28,454 bases of DNA, from positions 1-28,454 of the forward strand of contig CABSNF010000017.1 in assembly GCA_902478995.1 (NCBI GenBank), written 5' to 3'. The notes under the pieces are model-generated. The model worked only from the letters and a program-made list of their open reading frames with translations. It was not told where the DNA came from and did not search any database. How positions within the stretch are numbered: position 1 is the stretch's first letter; the number at the start of each line of letters is the position of its first letter. Origin of the DNA: an uncultured Collinsella sp. GTDB taxonomy: Bacteria > Actinomycetota > Coriobacteriia > Coriobacteriales > Coriobacteriaceae. This document shows positions 7,300 through 15,291 of this stretch, one piece after another. A program made the translations under genes and the position numbers.

Positions 7300-7359
7300 T
7301 CAAGCGCGCTCCTCCAAAGGAAAACGCTCACAACACGAACAGCTCAGCCGAGCAGCTCG

Positions 7360-7833
7360 CTACTCCTCCCAGTAAGCATCTGCAAGCAGCTTAAAGCAGA
7401 TCTTCTTGACCGGCTGCGCGCCATCGCCCGGGAACTCGAGCGTGGGCATATGAGGCTCGCCGGCAACGAACAGTGCAAACTTATCGTCAGCAAGATCGCC
7501 GACGATCGAAGCGTCGGAATCGACCAGATCGTAGTCGTCCTTCTCGTCAAACTCCTGGACCAGTGTCAGGCTACCCGTAGCGACCTTAAAGGCCTCGCGG
7601 CCCTCGACGTCGATCTGCAGGTCGTGATAGCGCTGGTGCGTCTCGTAGTGAGCCTCGGCCTCGGGACGCGTCGTGGGCGCCATGACGTTCGCAAAGACCT
7701 TGTCGCCCAGAATCGGATGGCTGCCGACCTCGAGCTCCGCCGGGTCGTTCTCCTCGAGCCAGTCGATCAGCACGTCGAGGCCCTTGAGCATTCCGCGATA
7801 CTCCTCGATATCGCCCAATGCACCGTAAATCAT
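7360..7833 (-). CDS. YhcH/YjgK/YiaL family protein, possible sugar anomerase
   Basis: 157 aa, the family's usual size. It shows family sequence: MIYGALGDIEEY start, YETHQRYHDLQIDVEG, DYDLVDSD, FALFVAGEPHMP and VKKICFKL near the end. The family (DUF386, including NanQ and TabA) is a cupin-like beta-barrel with metal-binding His/Glu residues, and NanQ is known to speed anomerisation of sialic acid. GAGGGG lies 6 nt before the ATG. It is the last gene of a LacX-LacC operon, separated from lacC by a nagA remnant, so a role in anomer balance of the same amino-sugar pathway is likely but not proven. Confidence 0.82.
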   Translation of the reverse strand: MIYGALGDIEEYRGMLKGLDVLIDWLEENDPAELEVGSHPILGDKVFANVMAPTTRPEAEAHYETHQRYHDLQIDVEGREAFKVATGSLTLVQEFDEKDDYDLVDSDASIVGDLADDKFALFVAGEPHMPTLEFPGDGAQPVKKICFKLLADAYWEE

Positions 7834-7865
7834 CTAAATCCCCTCTCGGATCGCTTCTTTGGCGG

Positions 7866-8000
7866 CTACTCGGCAAACACGTTACCGACGCTGTTGCCAC
7901 CCACATACGCCTCGACCAGGGTAAGGTCGGGATTGAACACGACAAACTCGGCGTCGCGCCCCAGCATAATGCTACCGCACTTGTCGTCGACATGAGCTAG
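7866..8000 (-). pseudogene. 3' remnant of a second nagA/agaA deacetylase gene
   Basis: Between yhcH and lacC, minus-strand translation gives 45 codons ending in TAG that align without gaps to the C-terminus of the intact NagA at 10724-11893. Over 43 residues, 32 are identical, including DKCGSIM, GRDA, FVVF, LTLVE, YVGG and SVGN. Upstream the frame meets a TGA and similarity ends near 8000, so the 5' ~90% of the gene is gone. This implies an ancestral order lacX-lacC-nagA-yhcH in which nagA was deleted. It is too diverged to be a recent duplication of the intact copy. Confidence 0.85.
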
Positions 8001-8030
8001 CAAGCGATGCCGGGGCCGTCACCCAAGCTT

Positions 8031-8966
8031 TTACAGCTCGGTCACGACAACGCCGTTGTAGACCTCGTCCCAACGGTCCATGACCAGATGGCCGGTCATG
8101 GGATCCATGGCATTGAGCTTGCCGCAGGTGTTGGCGGTACGCAGCACCGTCTCGTCGTCCGCGCCAGCAGCAATGGCATGCGCGAAGCCAGCGATAGTGG
8201 AGTCACCAGAGCCCGTGGCGTTAACGGCAGGGATGTCGGGCGTCTTTGCGCGGAACGCACGGCCATTGTGGAAGCCAACGGAGCCGGCAGCACCCATGGA
8301 CACGACGACCCAGGGGATATCGGAGAAACGGGCATCAGAGGCGAGCGCGGCGCGGAGCTCGTCCACATCGTCGGTGGTAAAGCTCGTACCCAAAAGGCCG
8401 TTGATCTCGGTCAGGTTAGGCTTGACCAGCTCGGGCTTAATTTCGGACTTAAGGGCGGCCTCGAGAGAGGCACCCGAGGTATCGAGCAGCACCTTGGCGC
8501 CGGCGTTCTCGGCAATGCCCGTGATCTTGGCGTAGTAGTCCGCCTCGACGCCGCGGGGCAGCGAACCCGAGATGGTAACGACATCGGCCTTGCTCGCAAG
8601 CTCGGTAAACTTGGCGGTAAAGGCATCGAGCTCCTCAGGGGCAATCGTCGGACCGCTCTCGAGCAGCTCGGTCTGGTTGCCGGCGTGGAGGATGTTGAGG
8701 CAAATGCGAGTCTCGCCCTTGATGGGTACAAAATCATTCTTAATGCCGTTGGCATCCATGAGCTCGGCCATGTAGGCGCCCATGTGGCCGCCGAGCAGAC
8801 CGGTTGCCACAACGTCGTCGCCCAGCTGACCCAGCACACGGGCCACGTTGAGGCCCTTGCCGCCGGCGGTCTTTTCGGGCGTCACACGGTTGACGTCGTC
8901 GATAACGAGCTCATCGAGCTGATAGCGCGTATCAACAGACGGGTTCATCGTAACGGTGAGGATCAT
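8031..8966 (-). CDS. lacC: PfkB-family sugar-phosphate kinase, tagatose-6-phosphate kinase type
   Basis: 311 aa. ATP-dependent kinase of the LacC/FruK branch, expected to phosphorylate tagatose-6-phosphate to tagatose-1,6-bisphosphate in the cytoplasm. Seen are MILTVTMNPSVDTRY, the PfkB signature GGKGLNVARVLGQLG near 36-50, ISGSLPRG, KPNLTEI, VVSMGAAGS and the ATP/anion-hole motif NATGSGDSTIAG, whose Asp is the catalytic base. AAGGAG lies 6 nt before the ATG. It follows the LacX-like gene by 59 bp. Context with AgaS favours tagatose-6-phosphate; 1-phosphofructokinase is the main alternative. Confidence 0.8.
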   Translation of the reverse strand: MILTVTMNPSVDTRYQLDELVIDDVNRVTPEKTAGGKGLNVARVLGQLGDDVVATGLLGGHMGAYMAELMDANGIKNDFVPIKGETRICLNILHAGNQTELLESGPTIAPEELDAFTAKFTELASKADVVTISGSLPRGVEADYYAKITGIAENAGAKVLLDTSGASLEAALKSEIKPELVKPNLTEINGLLGTSFTTDDVDELRAALASDARFSDIPWVVVSMGAAGSVGFHNGRAFRAKTPDIPAVNATGSGDSTIAGFAHAIAAGADDETVLRTANTCGKLNAMDPMTGHLVMDRWDEVYNGVVVTEL

Positions 8967-9025
8967 TTTTAGCTCCTTATCTCGCAGGCTCCTTATGCCT
9001 CGCGATACGAGTCGACAAAACGGAA

Positions 9026-9907
9026 TTACAGAATCTCAATCGTGAACGAGCGAACGACGGTCTCCTTGGGCTTGGCGATAAGGCAGCCGCGCTTGTGCTC
9101 AAGCACGTCATCCTCATCGGAACAGGTCGAGAGGCCGCCCCAGGGCTCAACTGCCACAAAATCACCCTCGGGCTTGCTCCACACAATGAGGTACGGGAAG
9201 CCCTCAAAGCTCAGGCGAACACCCTTGTCCTCGCCCTTTTTGGAAAGCGTGACCTGACGGCTCTCGAGCACGTCAAAGATGGTCTCCGCAAAATCGAAGA
9301 GCTCATGTGACAGAGGCAGCGTCTTTCCCACCATGGGGTTCTTGGAGCGGTTGGTCACGTCAATCAAGCCAGTCGAGGGGACGGCAGTGCAAAGCTCAGC
9401 AGCTTCGTCCTTCTCAAAGCGCAGCTCGTAGTCCGTATAGGCCTCGCCCTCATCGAGCGGGCACCTAAAGCCGGGGTGTCCACCGATAAAGAAAGGCATG
9501 TCCTCGGTGCCCTCGTTGGTAACCTCATAGGAGACGCGCACGGCGGCGTCCTCGAGCGTATAGCGGGCGACAAGCTTAAACGGATACGGATAATCGCTCA
9601 GCAGCGCGGCGTTATCCTCCGAAGCCAGGCACATCGCCAGCTCGTTCTCGCTCTGGCTCAGCAGCTTCCACTCCTGCTTGCGCGCAAAGCCGTGGCGGGC
9701 GAGCTTCACATGATGTCCGGCAAACGTCATGGCGCTGTTATCGCGCAAACCTCCGCAAATCGGGAAGCAAATCGGTGCCTGGCCGGACCACACGGCGGGA
9801 TCGCCCTGCCACAAGTACTCGCGACCTCCAGCCTCAATCGAGGTAAACGAACCACCGGTCGTGGAGACCTTGATAGAAATCGAATCGTTGGAGAGAGCGT
9901 ATTCCAT
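9026..9907 (-). CDS. lacX: Aldose 1-epimerase-like protein, LacX type
   Basis: 293 aa. Galactose-mutarotase superfamily, LacX subgroup, beta-sandwich fold. Seen are GGSFTSIEAGGREYLWQGD, PICFPICGGLRD, HGFAR, the GGHPGFRCPL motif with a candidate catalytic His, and VAVEPWGG toward the end. The ATG at 9907 follows AAAGGA by 6 nt; the frame extends to 10042 but that part overlaps the divergent flavodoxin promoter and looks noncoding. First gene of the LacX-LacC-(nagA remnant)-YhcH transcript. It probably handles anomers of a galactose-type sugar or its phosphate; substrate unproven. Confidence 0.78.
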   Translation of the reverse strand: MEYALSNDSISIKVSTTGGSFTSIEAGGREYLWQGDPAVWSGQAPICFPICGGLRDNSAMTFAGHHVKLARHGFARKQEWKLLSQSENELAMCLASEDNAALLSDYPYPFKLVARYTLEDAAVRVSYEVTNEGTEDMPFFIGGHPGFRCPLDEGEAYTDYELRFEKDEAAELCTAVPSTGLIDVTNRSKNPMVGKTLPLSHELFDFAETIFDVLESRQVTLSKKGEDKGVRLSFEGFPYLIVWSKPEGDFVAVEPWGGLSTCSDEDDVLEHKRGCLIAKPKETVVRSFTIEIL

Positions 9908-10063
9908 TGTCCATCCTTTCGAACAACTGCTTTTTGCTCGCAAGAACCCGTCTCGGCCCTGACCAAAGGACAAACCCGCACGTTCATCGATGCGTCCGGT
10001 TTCCCAGCCATGCAACGGGGTACCATACAGACATTGATGCAATTACAGCTGAAAGGCCTTCTT

Positions 10064-10648
10064 ATGCGAACCATCATCCTTTATGCCTCACGCCACCACG
10101 GCAATACGAAAAAGCTCGTGGACGCCATCGTCGAGGCGCACCCCGAAATCGATACCCTCGACGTGAGGTCACTCGGTAAAAACGAGTACCCCGACCTGCA
10201 CGAATACCATCTGATCGGTGTCGCCACGGGCATCTATTACTCCGAGATCGACAAGGACATGGCACGCGTGCTCACGAACGTGCTGCAGCCGCAGGACAAG
10301 GTGTTTGGCCTTATGACCTACGGCGGCAAAAACAAGTGGTACGGCAAGGATATCGATGGCATCTGCCGCATGAGGCAGGCCATCTTTATGGGTGTCTACG
10401 GCTGCCCCGGCTTTGATACGTGGGGGCCGTTCAAACTCACCGGCGGCGTCCAGAAGGGACACCCAACCGCTGAGGAAATTAAGGGCGCTGTCGACTTCTT
10501 CGACAAGATCGAAGACGAGTACGGCGACATCATCGTCGAAGAGTATGCCAAGCGCGAGAAGCGTCTAGCCTACGAGAAGGAGCATCCTGCAGGAGGCCTG
10601 GTGGCCGGCGTCAAGCGCACGGCAAAGAAGATCGCTAACAAGCTGTAA
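10064..10648 (+). CDS. Flavodoxin family protein
   Basis: 194 aa. FMN-binding electron-transfer type fold: MRTIILYASRHHGNTKKLVDAI holds a phosphate-binding loop (ASRHHGNT), followed by LIGVATGIYYSEIDKDM and VFGLMTYGG with the hydrophobic strands typical of flavodoxins. The C-terminal ~40 residues are Lys/Glu-rich and end VKRTAKKIANKL, possibly an amphipathic helix. AAAGG precedes the ATG at 10064; a far longer frame upstream is antisense to the LacX-like gene. It is alone on the plus strand, divergent from LacX and ended by its own terminator, so its link with sugar use is only positional. Confidence 0.82.
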   Translation: MRTIILYASRHHGNTKKLVDAIVEAHPEIDTLDVRSLGKNEYPDLHEYHLIGVATGIYYSEIDKDMARVLTNVLQPQDKVFGLMTYGGKNKWYGKDIDGICRMRQAIFMGVYGCPGFDTWGPFKLTGGVQKGHPTAEEIKGAVDFFDKIEDEYGDIIVEEYAKREKRLAYEKEHPAGGLVAGVKRTAKKIANKL

Positions 10649-10679
10649 CTGTAAAGGTGCTTTTGAGCGTTTAACCCAT

Positions 10680-10717
10680 ACGGCGGGTCCGAGCAGATTC
10701 GGGCCCGCCGTCTTTTT
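10680..10717 (+). terminator. Terminator of the flavodoxin gene
   Basis: ACGGCGGG-t-CCGA / TCGG-g-CCCGCCGT stem followed by CTTTTTCT. There is no T-run on the minus strand, so it serves the plus-strand gene although the convergent nagA also ends here. Confidence 0.8.
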
Positions 10718-10723
10718 CTATCG

Positions 10724-11893
10724 CTACTCGGTAAAGGCGTTGCCGACGCTCTGGCCGCCAACATACGTCTCGACGAGGGTGAGCTCATGGTCGAACACGA
10801 CAAAGTCAGCGTCGCGACCCGGCATGATGCTGCCGCACTTATCCTCGATGTGCGCGGAGCGTGCCGGCACCTCAGTTGCCATGCGAATGGCGATATCGGC
10901 GCTGGCGATGCCCCAGTCGACGATGTTCTTGACGCCCTGGGCAAGCGTGAGCACCGAGCCGGCAATGCTCTTGCCGTCGGCGAGCCAGCACAGGTTGTCC
11001 TTCATGATGACGTCCATGCCACCACTGGTGTAGCTGCCCTCGGGCATGCCGCCGCAGCCCAGGCAGTCGGTGATGAGCACCGTGTGCTGCCAGCCCTTTG
11101 CCTGCAGCAGTGCCTTGATGGCGGCAGGGTTTACGTGCTTGCCGTCACAGATGATCTCGGCGTAGGTCTCGGGCGTGGACATGGCAGCGCCCACGACACC
11201 GGGCTCACGGTGATGCAGCCCGCGCTGGCCGTTATAGGTATGCGTAAAGCAGCTGGCACCGGCGTTGATGGCGGCGATGCACTCATCGTAGGTGGCGTCG
11301 GAGTGACCGATGCTGGTCACCACACCCTTGGCGTTCAGAGCAGCCGCATAAGCAGCGGCACCGTCGCGCTCGGCCGCCATGGCGCTCTTAACGATGCGAC
11401 CGCCCGCAGCCTCCTGCCACTGATCGAAGACCTCCTCGGAGGGATCGATAAGATAAGCGGGGTTCTGCGCGCCCACGTGCTTCATGGTAAAGAAGGGGCC
11501 CTCCAGATAGATGCCCTGAATGCGAGCACCGCAGAAGTCAGGGCCGCGACCCTCGTCCGCCTGGGCGATGGCGGCGCAGGCATCCTTGATCTGCTCGACG
11601 CCATCGGTGAACGTCGTGGGCAGCCAGCTGGTGGTACCGCGACGGGCGAGCTCGGTCGAGCTGATATCAATGCCCTCGGGATCGTTATCGGTAGTCGAGT
11701 GGTTATAGAAGCCATGGATGTGAGTATCGACCATACCCGGTGCGATCCACGATCCCGTGTAGTCCTTGATCTCGCAGGAGGGCTCGTCGGCCTGCCAGGC
11801 GCCAAAGACGCCATCCTCGACCATAAGATAGCCGCCCAGTTGCGGGCCTGCCGGCAAGAAGAACTTGTCAGCCTTAATTGCGTACGTGCTCAT
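10724..11893 (-). CDS. nagA: N-acetylhexosamine-6-phosphate deacetylase (NagA/AgaA)
   Basis: 389 aa. Removes acetate from GlcNAc-6-P or GalNAc-6-P, yielding the hexosamine-6-phosphate for AgaS. Amidohydrolase barrel motifs in order: APGMVDTHIHG (HxH at 58-60), YLEGPF with the metal-binding Glu, TSIGHSDATYDE, the diagnostic THTYNG...LHHREPGVVGA, DGKHVNP, LITDCLGCGGMPEG with the catalytic Asp, and the C-terminal GSIMPGRDADFVVF. ATG at 11893 is preceded by AAGGAG at 5 nt. It lies downstream of agaS but behind a terminator, so it is probably transcribed separately. The AgaS/LacC context favours GalNAc-6-P; this cannot be settled from sequence. Confidence 0.88.
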   Translation of the reverse strand: MSTYAIKADKFFLPAGPQLGGYLMVEDGVFGAWQADEPSCEIKDYTGSWIAPGMVDTHIHGFYNHSTTDNDPEGIDISSTELARRGTTSWLPTTFTDGVEQIKDACAAIAQADEGRGPDFCGARIQGIYLEGPFFTMKHVGAQNPAYLIDPSEEVFDQWQEAAGGRIVKSAMAAERDGAAAYAAALNAKGVVTSIGHSDATYDECIAAINAGASCFTHTYNGQRGLHHREPGVVGAAMSTPETYAEIICDGKHVNPAAIKALLQAKGWQHTVLITDCLGCGGMPEGSYTSGGMDVIMKDNLCWLADGKSIAGSVLTLAQGVKNIVDWGIASADIAIRMATEVPARSAHIEDKCGSIMPGRDADFVVFDHELTLVETYVGGQSVGNAFTE

Positions 11894-11952
11894 ATGCACT
11901 CCTTGCTTCTAAAGCAGTTGACTGTAGTGATGCTTATACCCAGCTCACGTAA

Positions 11953-11994
11953 AACAAAAAGCGCCCGCCCGCCGTTATGAGCGGACGGGCGCCC
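11953..11994 (-). terminator. Terminator of agaS
   Basis: On the minus strand GGGCGCCCGTCCGC pairs with GGCGGGCGGGCGC (within 11961-11994), followed by TTTTTGTTTT. It lies 17 bp after the agaS stop. Confidence 0.75.
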
Positions 11995-12010
11995 TTACAG
12001 GGGGACGCGA

Positions 12011-13177
12011 TTAAGCGGTGAAGGGGTGAATCGTCACGCCCTTAACCACGCGGTTGACCGTGCCGGTGGGGCTCGGCGTATCGGGCGTGTTGCCCACGCG
12101 CACGGAGTTGAGCAGGCTGATAGCCTGGGCAAACATCACGAACGGCAGGGCAAGGTAGCCCTCGGGAAGCGCCTCGTAGCCCTTAAAGGTGAAGGACTCG
12201 CCCTCGTAGACGGTAGCGCCATCCTGCTGAACGGCAACGGTGTGCTGAGCGATCTTGTCGCCACCGATCTCGTTGAGGATGTCGATGTCGTACTGACGGG
12301 TGTAGGCGTCGTTGTTGACGAACACGAAGACGAGCGTCTTATCGTCGACGAAGGACTTAGGTCCGTGACGATAGCCCATGGAGGTGTCGTAGGAAGTAGC
12401 GACCAGACCGTGAGCGAGCTCGAGGATCTTGAGCTGGCTCTCCTGGGCAAGGCCACCGAAGGAGCCAGAACCCAAGTAGGTCACGCGGTTGAAATCGCCA
12501 GCGAGGTAATCGGCGATCTCGGGCTCACGGGAGATGACCTCCTCGCCCATCTTGGCAATCGTCTCGACCCACTCGGCCTTCTGCTCGTCAGAGGCAGTGT
12601 CGAAAATAAGGGTGGAGAGCAGGGTCATGCAGGAATAAGAACCGGTCATGGCGAAGCCCTTGTCGTTGGCGCGCGGAATGAGCAGCGTCAGCGCGTTGGG
12701 ATCATCGGCAGACTCGACGGCGAGCTTGCCCTCGGGAGCGCAGGTGATGTTGAGGAACTTGACGTTGTGGACGAGCTCCTTGGCAACGGCAACGGCGGCA
12801 AGGCTCTCGGGGCTGTTGCCAGAGCGGGCAAAGGAAACCACGAGCGTGGGATCCTCGGCGCGCAGGAAGTCGCGCGGGGCGCTCACGATGTCGGTCGTGG
12901 CGATGGGCTTAAAGTCGTAGAGATCAGTGTTGCCAGCGTGACGCAGGTACGGGGCGCAGGTATCGCCAACGTAGTCGGACGTACCGGCACCGGTGAAGAC
13001 AACGGACAGACGACCCTCGCCCATAGCGCGAGCCTCGGCCAGGAAGGCCTCGATGGCCTCCTTGTTCTCGCGATAGATGTTGAGCGTATCACGCCAAAGC
13101 TCGGGCTGCTGAGCAATCTCGGCCGTGGTGATCTGGGCGCCGAGCTCGGTGAGCTCCTCGACACTCTTCTCGAACAT
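12011..13177 (-). CDS. agaS: SIS-domain sugar isomerase/deaminase, AgaS type
   Basis: 388 aa with two SIS domains. AgaS converts galactosamine-6-phosphate to tagatose-6-phosphate and ammonia. Seen are VVFTGAGTSDYVGDT near 60-73, VSFARSGNSPES for the sugar-phosphate loop, LLIPRANDKGFAMTGSYSCM, YLGSGSFGGLAQES opening the second domain, SMGYRHGPKSFVDDKTLVFVF and the conserved C-terminal region. AGAGG precedes the ATG. It follows the GntR gene on the same strand but has its own promoter carrying a CTGGTAGTAACCAG operator. It sits centrally in the pathway between NagA and LacC. Confidence 0.87.
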   Translation of the reverse strand: MFEKSVEELTELGAQITTAEIAQQPELWRDTLNIYRENKEAIEAFLAEARAMGEGRLSVVFTGAGTSDYVGDTCAPYLRHAGNTDLYDFKPIATTDIVSAPRDFLRAEDPTLVVSFARSGNSPESLAAVAVAKELVHNVKFLNITCAPEGKLAVESADDPNALTLLIPRANDKGFAMTGSYSCMTLLSTLIFDTASDEQKAEWVETIAKMGEEVISREPEIADYLAGDFNRVTYLGSGSFGGLAQESQLKILELAHGLVATSYDTSMGYRHGPKSFVDDKTLVFVFVNNDAYTRQYDIDILNEIGGDKIAQHTVAVQQDGATVYEGESFTFKGYEALPEGYLALPFVMFAQAISLLNSVRVGNTPDTPSPTGTVNRVVKGVTIHPFTA

Positions 13178-13216
13178 TTCTAATACCTCTCTCTAGAAGT
13201 AATCCTCTGACGTGCA

Positions 13217-13245
13217 ATTATACACTTCGGTTGGTTATCTGGTAG
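13217..13245 (-). promoter_or_regulatory. Promoter of agaS
   Basis: The minus strand has TATAAT (13217-13222) with a weak -35 CTACCA (13240-13245) 17 nt upstream. The -35 lies wholly inside the palindromic operator at 13239-13252, so repressor binding would block polymerase. Confidence 0.55.
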
Positions 13246-13252
13246 TAACCAG
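13239..13252. promoter_or_regulatory. Operator CTGGTAGTAACCAG at agaS
   Basis: CTGGT-AGTA-ACCAG is an inverted repeat with a 4-nt centre. The first 13 bases recur exactly at 17532-17544 in the PTS leader. The form resembles sites of GntR/UTRA regulators of amino-sugar genes (NagR/DasR type), and such a gene is adjacent. Confidence 0.7.
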
Positions 13253-13291
13253 TTAAATGCAAAGAATCACCATATGGAAACGATGCGAGCA

Positions 13292-14023
13292 CTAGTTACT
13301 GCGCTGGTGGTAAACCTTGTATTTAAACTGATCGGCACGAGCAACCGAGAGTGTGTACTCCACTACCTCGTTTGACTCGTTATACGTAGTCCTGACCAAA
13401 TCGAGCACGGGCGAGCCCTCGACAATTCCCAAAAGGTGGGCATCGGCGGGACGGGCTATGCTCGCATAGAACTCCTCTTCGGCCACGCGAATCTTTTGCT
13501 GAAAGTCCTGCTCAATCACATCGTAAAGCGGCTTACGCTCCAGCAGCGGTCGCTTTAGGGACAGAAATTGACGAACCGGTAGATAGCTGCGTTCGACCAT
13601 CATGGGCATGTTGTCGGCAGAACGAAGGCGCTTGAGCTTAAAAATGCGATCACCGATGCGCAATCCCATATGCTCGGCCAGATTCTTATCGGCCTCCATC
13701 TCGCAAAACTCGAGAATCGTGGTCTCGGGTTCTCGACCCATCGCGCGCATCTGCTCGGTAAAGCTGTAGGACTGCATAAGATTGGTTGCTTTTGCCGAAC
13801 GGTCGGTCACAAAGGTACCGCGACCGTGCTGCCGAACCACCAGTCCTAAACGCTCCAGTTCCTGCAGAGCCAGGCGTACCGTAGTGCGCGAGAGACCATA
13901 GCGCTCCGAAAGTTCGCGCTCGGAAGGAATCATGTCACCGGCGCGATATTCATGGTCAATCTTTTCGGTCAGAATATCGACCAGCTGATCGTACAGCGGT
14001 TGCTTACGCGCTCCGATCGCCAT
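13292..14023 (-). CDS. GntR/UTRA-family regulator of the hexosamine genes
   Basis: 243 aa. N-terminal GntR winged helix (QPLYDQLVDILTEKI, IPSERELSERYGLSRTTVRLALQEL, GRGTFV), then a UTRA domain with FKLKRLRSADNMPMMVERSYLP and a C-terminal FKYKVYHQ. UTRA domains of this group bind phosphorylated amino sugars, which relieves repression. GGGAGG lies 6 nt before the ATG. It lies between the PTS operon and agaS on the same strand. The shared CTGGTAGTAACCA sites at 13239 and 17532 make it the likely repressor of both. Distinct from the regulator at 3190-3909. Confidence 0.88.
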   Translation of the reverse strand: MAIGARKQPLYDQLVDILTEKIDHEYRAGDMIPSERELSERYGLSRTTVRLALQELERLGLVVRQHGRGTFVTDRSAKATNLMQSYSFTEQMRAMGREPETTILEFCEMEADKNLAEHMGLRIGDRIFKLKRLRSADNMPMMVERSYLPVRQFLSLKRPLLERKPLYDVIEQDFQQKIRVAEEEFYASIARPADAHLLGIVEGSPVLDLVRTTYNESNEVVEYTLSVARADQFKYKVYHQRSN

Positions 14024-14100
14024 TCTATCCTCCCTTTTGCTCGAATTCGGCTAACTACCTAGGGTGTTATGCATTATCTGTCTGCCACACCCGAATCATT

Positions 14101-14142
14101 AAGAAAACAAAAGCCGCGCGCTCTTTCGAGCACGCGGCTTTT
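14101..14142 (-). terminator. Terminator of the PTS operon
   Basis: AAAAGCCGCG-c-GCTC / GAGC-a-CGCGGCTTTT (14109-14142) with loop TTT and T-rich sequence TTTTGTTTTCTT on the minus strand, after EIID. It separates the PTS operon from the GntR gene. Confidence 0.8.
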
Positions 14143-14166
14143 AACATACACATGGCTTAAGGGGTC

Positions 14167-14195
14167 GGGGTGTGAGCCGCGTAGGGACACACCCC
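14167..14195. repeat. Hairpin just after the EIID stop
   Basis: GGGGTGTG (14167-14174) pairs with CACACCCC (14188-14195) around a 13-nt loop. No T-run. It could protect the 3' end of the PTS mRNA from exonucleases or assist the terminator 25 bp further on. Confidence 0.4.
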
Positions 14196-14208
14196 TCAAG
14201 CTAGAGCC

Positions 14209-15291
14209 TTACCAGATGCTCGGCCAGAGACCAAGCGGGCCAGCGCCCAGGATGCCAAGGACAAAGAGCAGGAGAATGCCCTTGGTCGGGGTCCAGCTGT
14301 GCTTAGCGAACATGTAGTAAAGCAGCAGCGTAAGCATAAGCGGGACGAGCTTCGGGACGATGGTGTTGAGGGTGTCGGCAACAGAGAAGTTGACCGGATC
14401 CTCGGTAACGGTGCCGTAGGTCACGGACTCCATGCCGTTACCCAGATCGGTGACGCCGCACTCGACAGCGTTGCCGTCGGCATCGGAAGCGGTAAGGGCG
14501 TTGCCGTCCTTATCGGTCATGGCGATGGTACCGGCCTCAGCGGTCTCGGTATCGATGCCCTCCATACCGGTGAAGTTCTCGGCCTCCTTCTCGGAGACGA
14601 TCACGGTAGTAGCGGAGAGGCCACGGGTGGTGCCGTTGGGGATCTGGAGGTTGATCTGGGTGCCACCCATGGTGACGACCAGGCAACCGACGACGAAGAC
14701 GCCCATGATGGAAGCGGCACGCGTGAAGGCCTGCATGTTGGCGGTCAGAGCGTCAATAGCGCTGGTGCCAAGCTTGTAGGACCAGTTCATGAGCCAGAAA
14801 CGCAGAGCGAACTGGACGACGTTGAAGATCACCAGGAAGATGATCGGTGCAGCGGCGTTGCCGTTGATGGCCATGTTGGAGGTGATGCCGGCCGTGATAG
14901 GCACGAGCGTCAGCCAGAACAGAGCGTCACCGATACCACCGAGCGGGCCCATTGCGGCGACGCGGACGGCGCGGATCGTGGGGATGTCAACCTTGTTCTG
15001 CTCGAGCGAAAGCACGATGCCCATAACAAAGGTGACAAGGAACGGGTGGGTGTTGAAGAACTCCAGGTTGTGGCTCATGGAAGCCGCGAGGTCGTTCTTG
15101 TTGGTGTGGATCTTCTCCAGACCGGGGATGATGGAGTAGAGCCAGCCAGCGGCCTGCATACGCTCGTAGTTGAACGAGGCCTGCAGGAAGCAGGAGCGCC
15201 AAGCCATCTTGTTGAGGGTCTTCTGGTCGAGCTGCGGAGCAGGAGTGAGATCCTCGTAGTGCTCCGGGATTACATACTCATTAGATGCCAT
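14209..15291 (-). CDS. PTS EIID membrane component, mannose family, with enlarged loop
   Basis: 360 aa. EIID forms the membrane channel together with EIIC. Typical parts are the amphipathic N-terminus (LDQKTLNKMAWRSCFLQASFNYERMQ), the conserved AAMGPLGGIGDALFW, several membrane spans and a C-terminal LPLMLTLLLYY-like segment ending in a Gly-rich helix. Family members are usually ~270-300 aa; the excess is a polar Gly/Asp/Thr-rich insert around residues 219-302 (14386-14637), between the last two membrane parts. ATG at 15291 is preferred (GGAGGTGA upstream), so it overlaps the EIIC end by 11 bp, suggesting coupling. Substrate is probably GalNAc or a related hexosamine from context. Confidence 0.88.
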   Translation of the reverse strand: MASNEYVIPEHYEDLTPAPQLDQKTLNKMAWRSCFLQASFNYERMQAAGWLYSIIPGLEKIHTNKNDLAASMSHNLEFFNTHPFLVTFVMGIVLSLEQNKVDIPTIRAVRVAAMGPLGGIGDALFWLTLVPITAGITSNMAINGNAAAPIIFLVIFNVVQFALRFWLMNWSYKLGTSAIDALTANMQAFTRAASIMGVFVVGCLVVTMGGTQINLQIPNGTTRGLSATTVIVSEKEAENFTGMEGIDTETAEAGTIAMTDKDGNALTASDADGNAVECGVTDLGNGMESVTYGTVTEDPVNFSVADTLNTIVPKLVPLMLTLLLYYMFAKHSWTPTKGILLLFVLGILGAGPLGLWPSIW

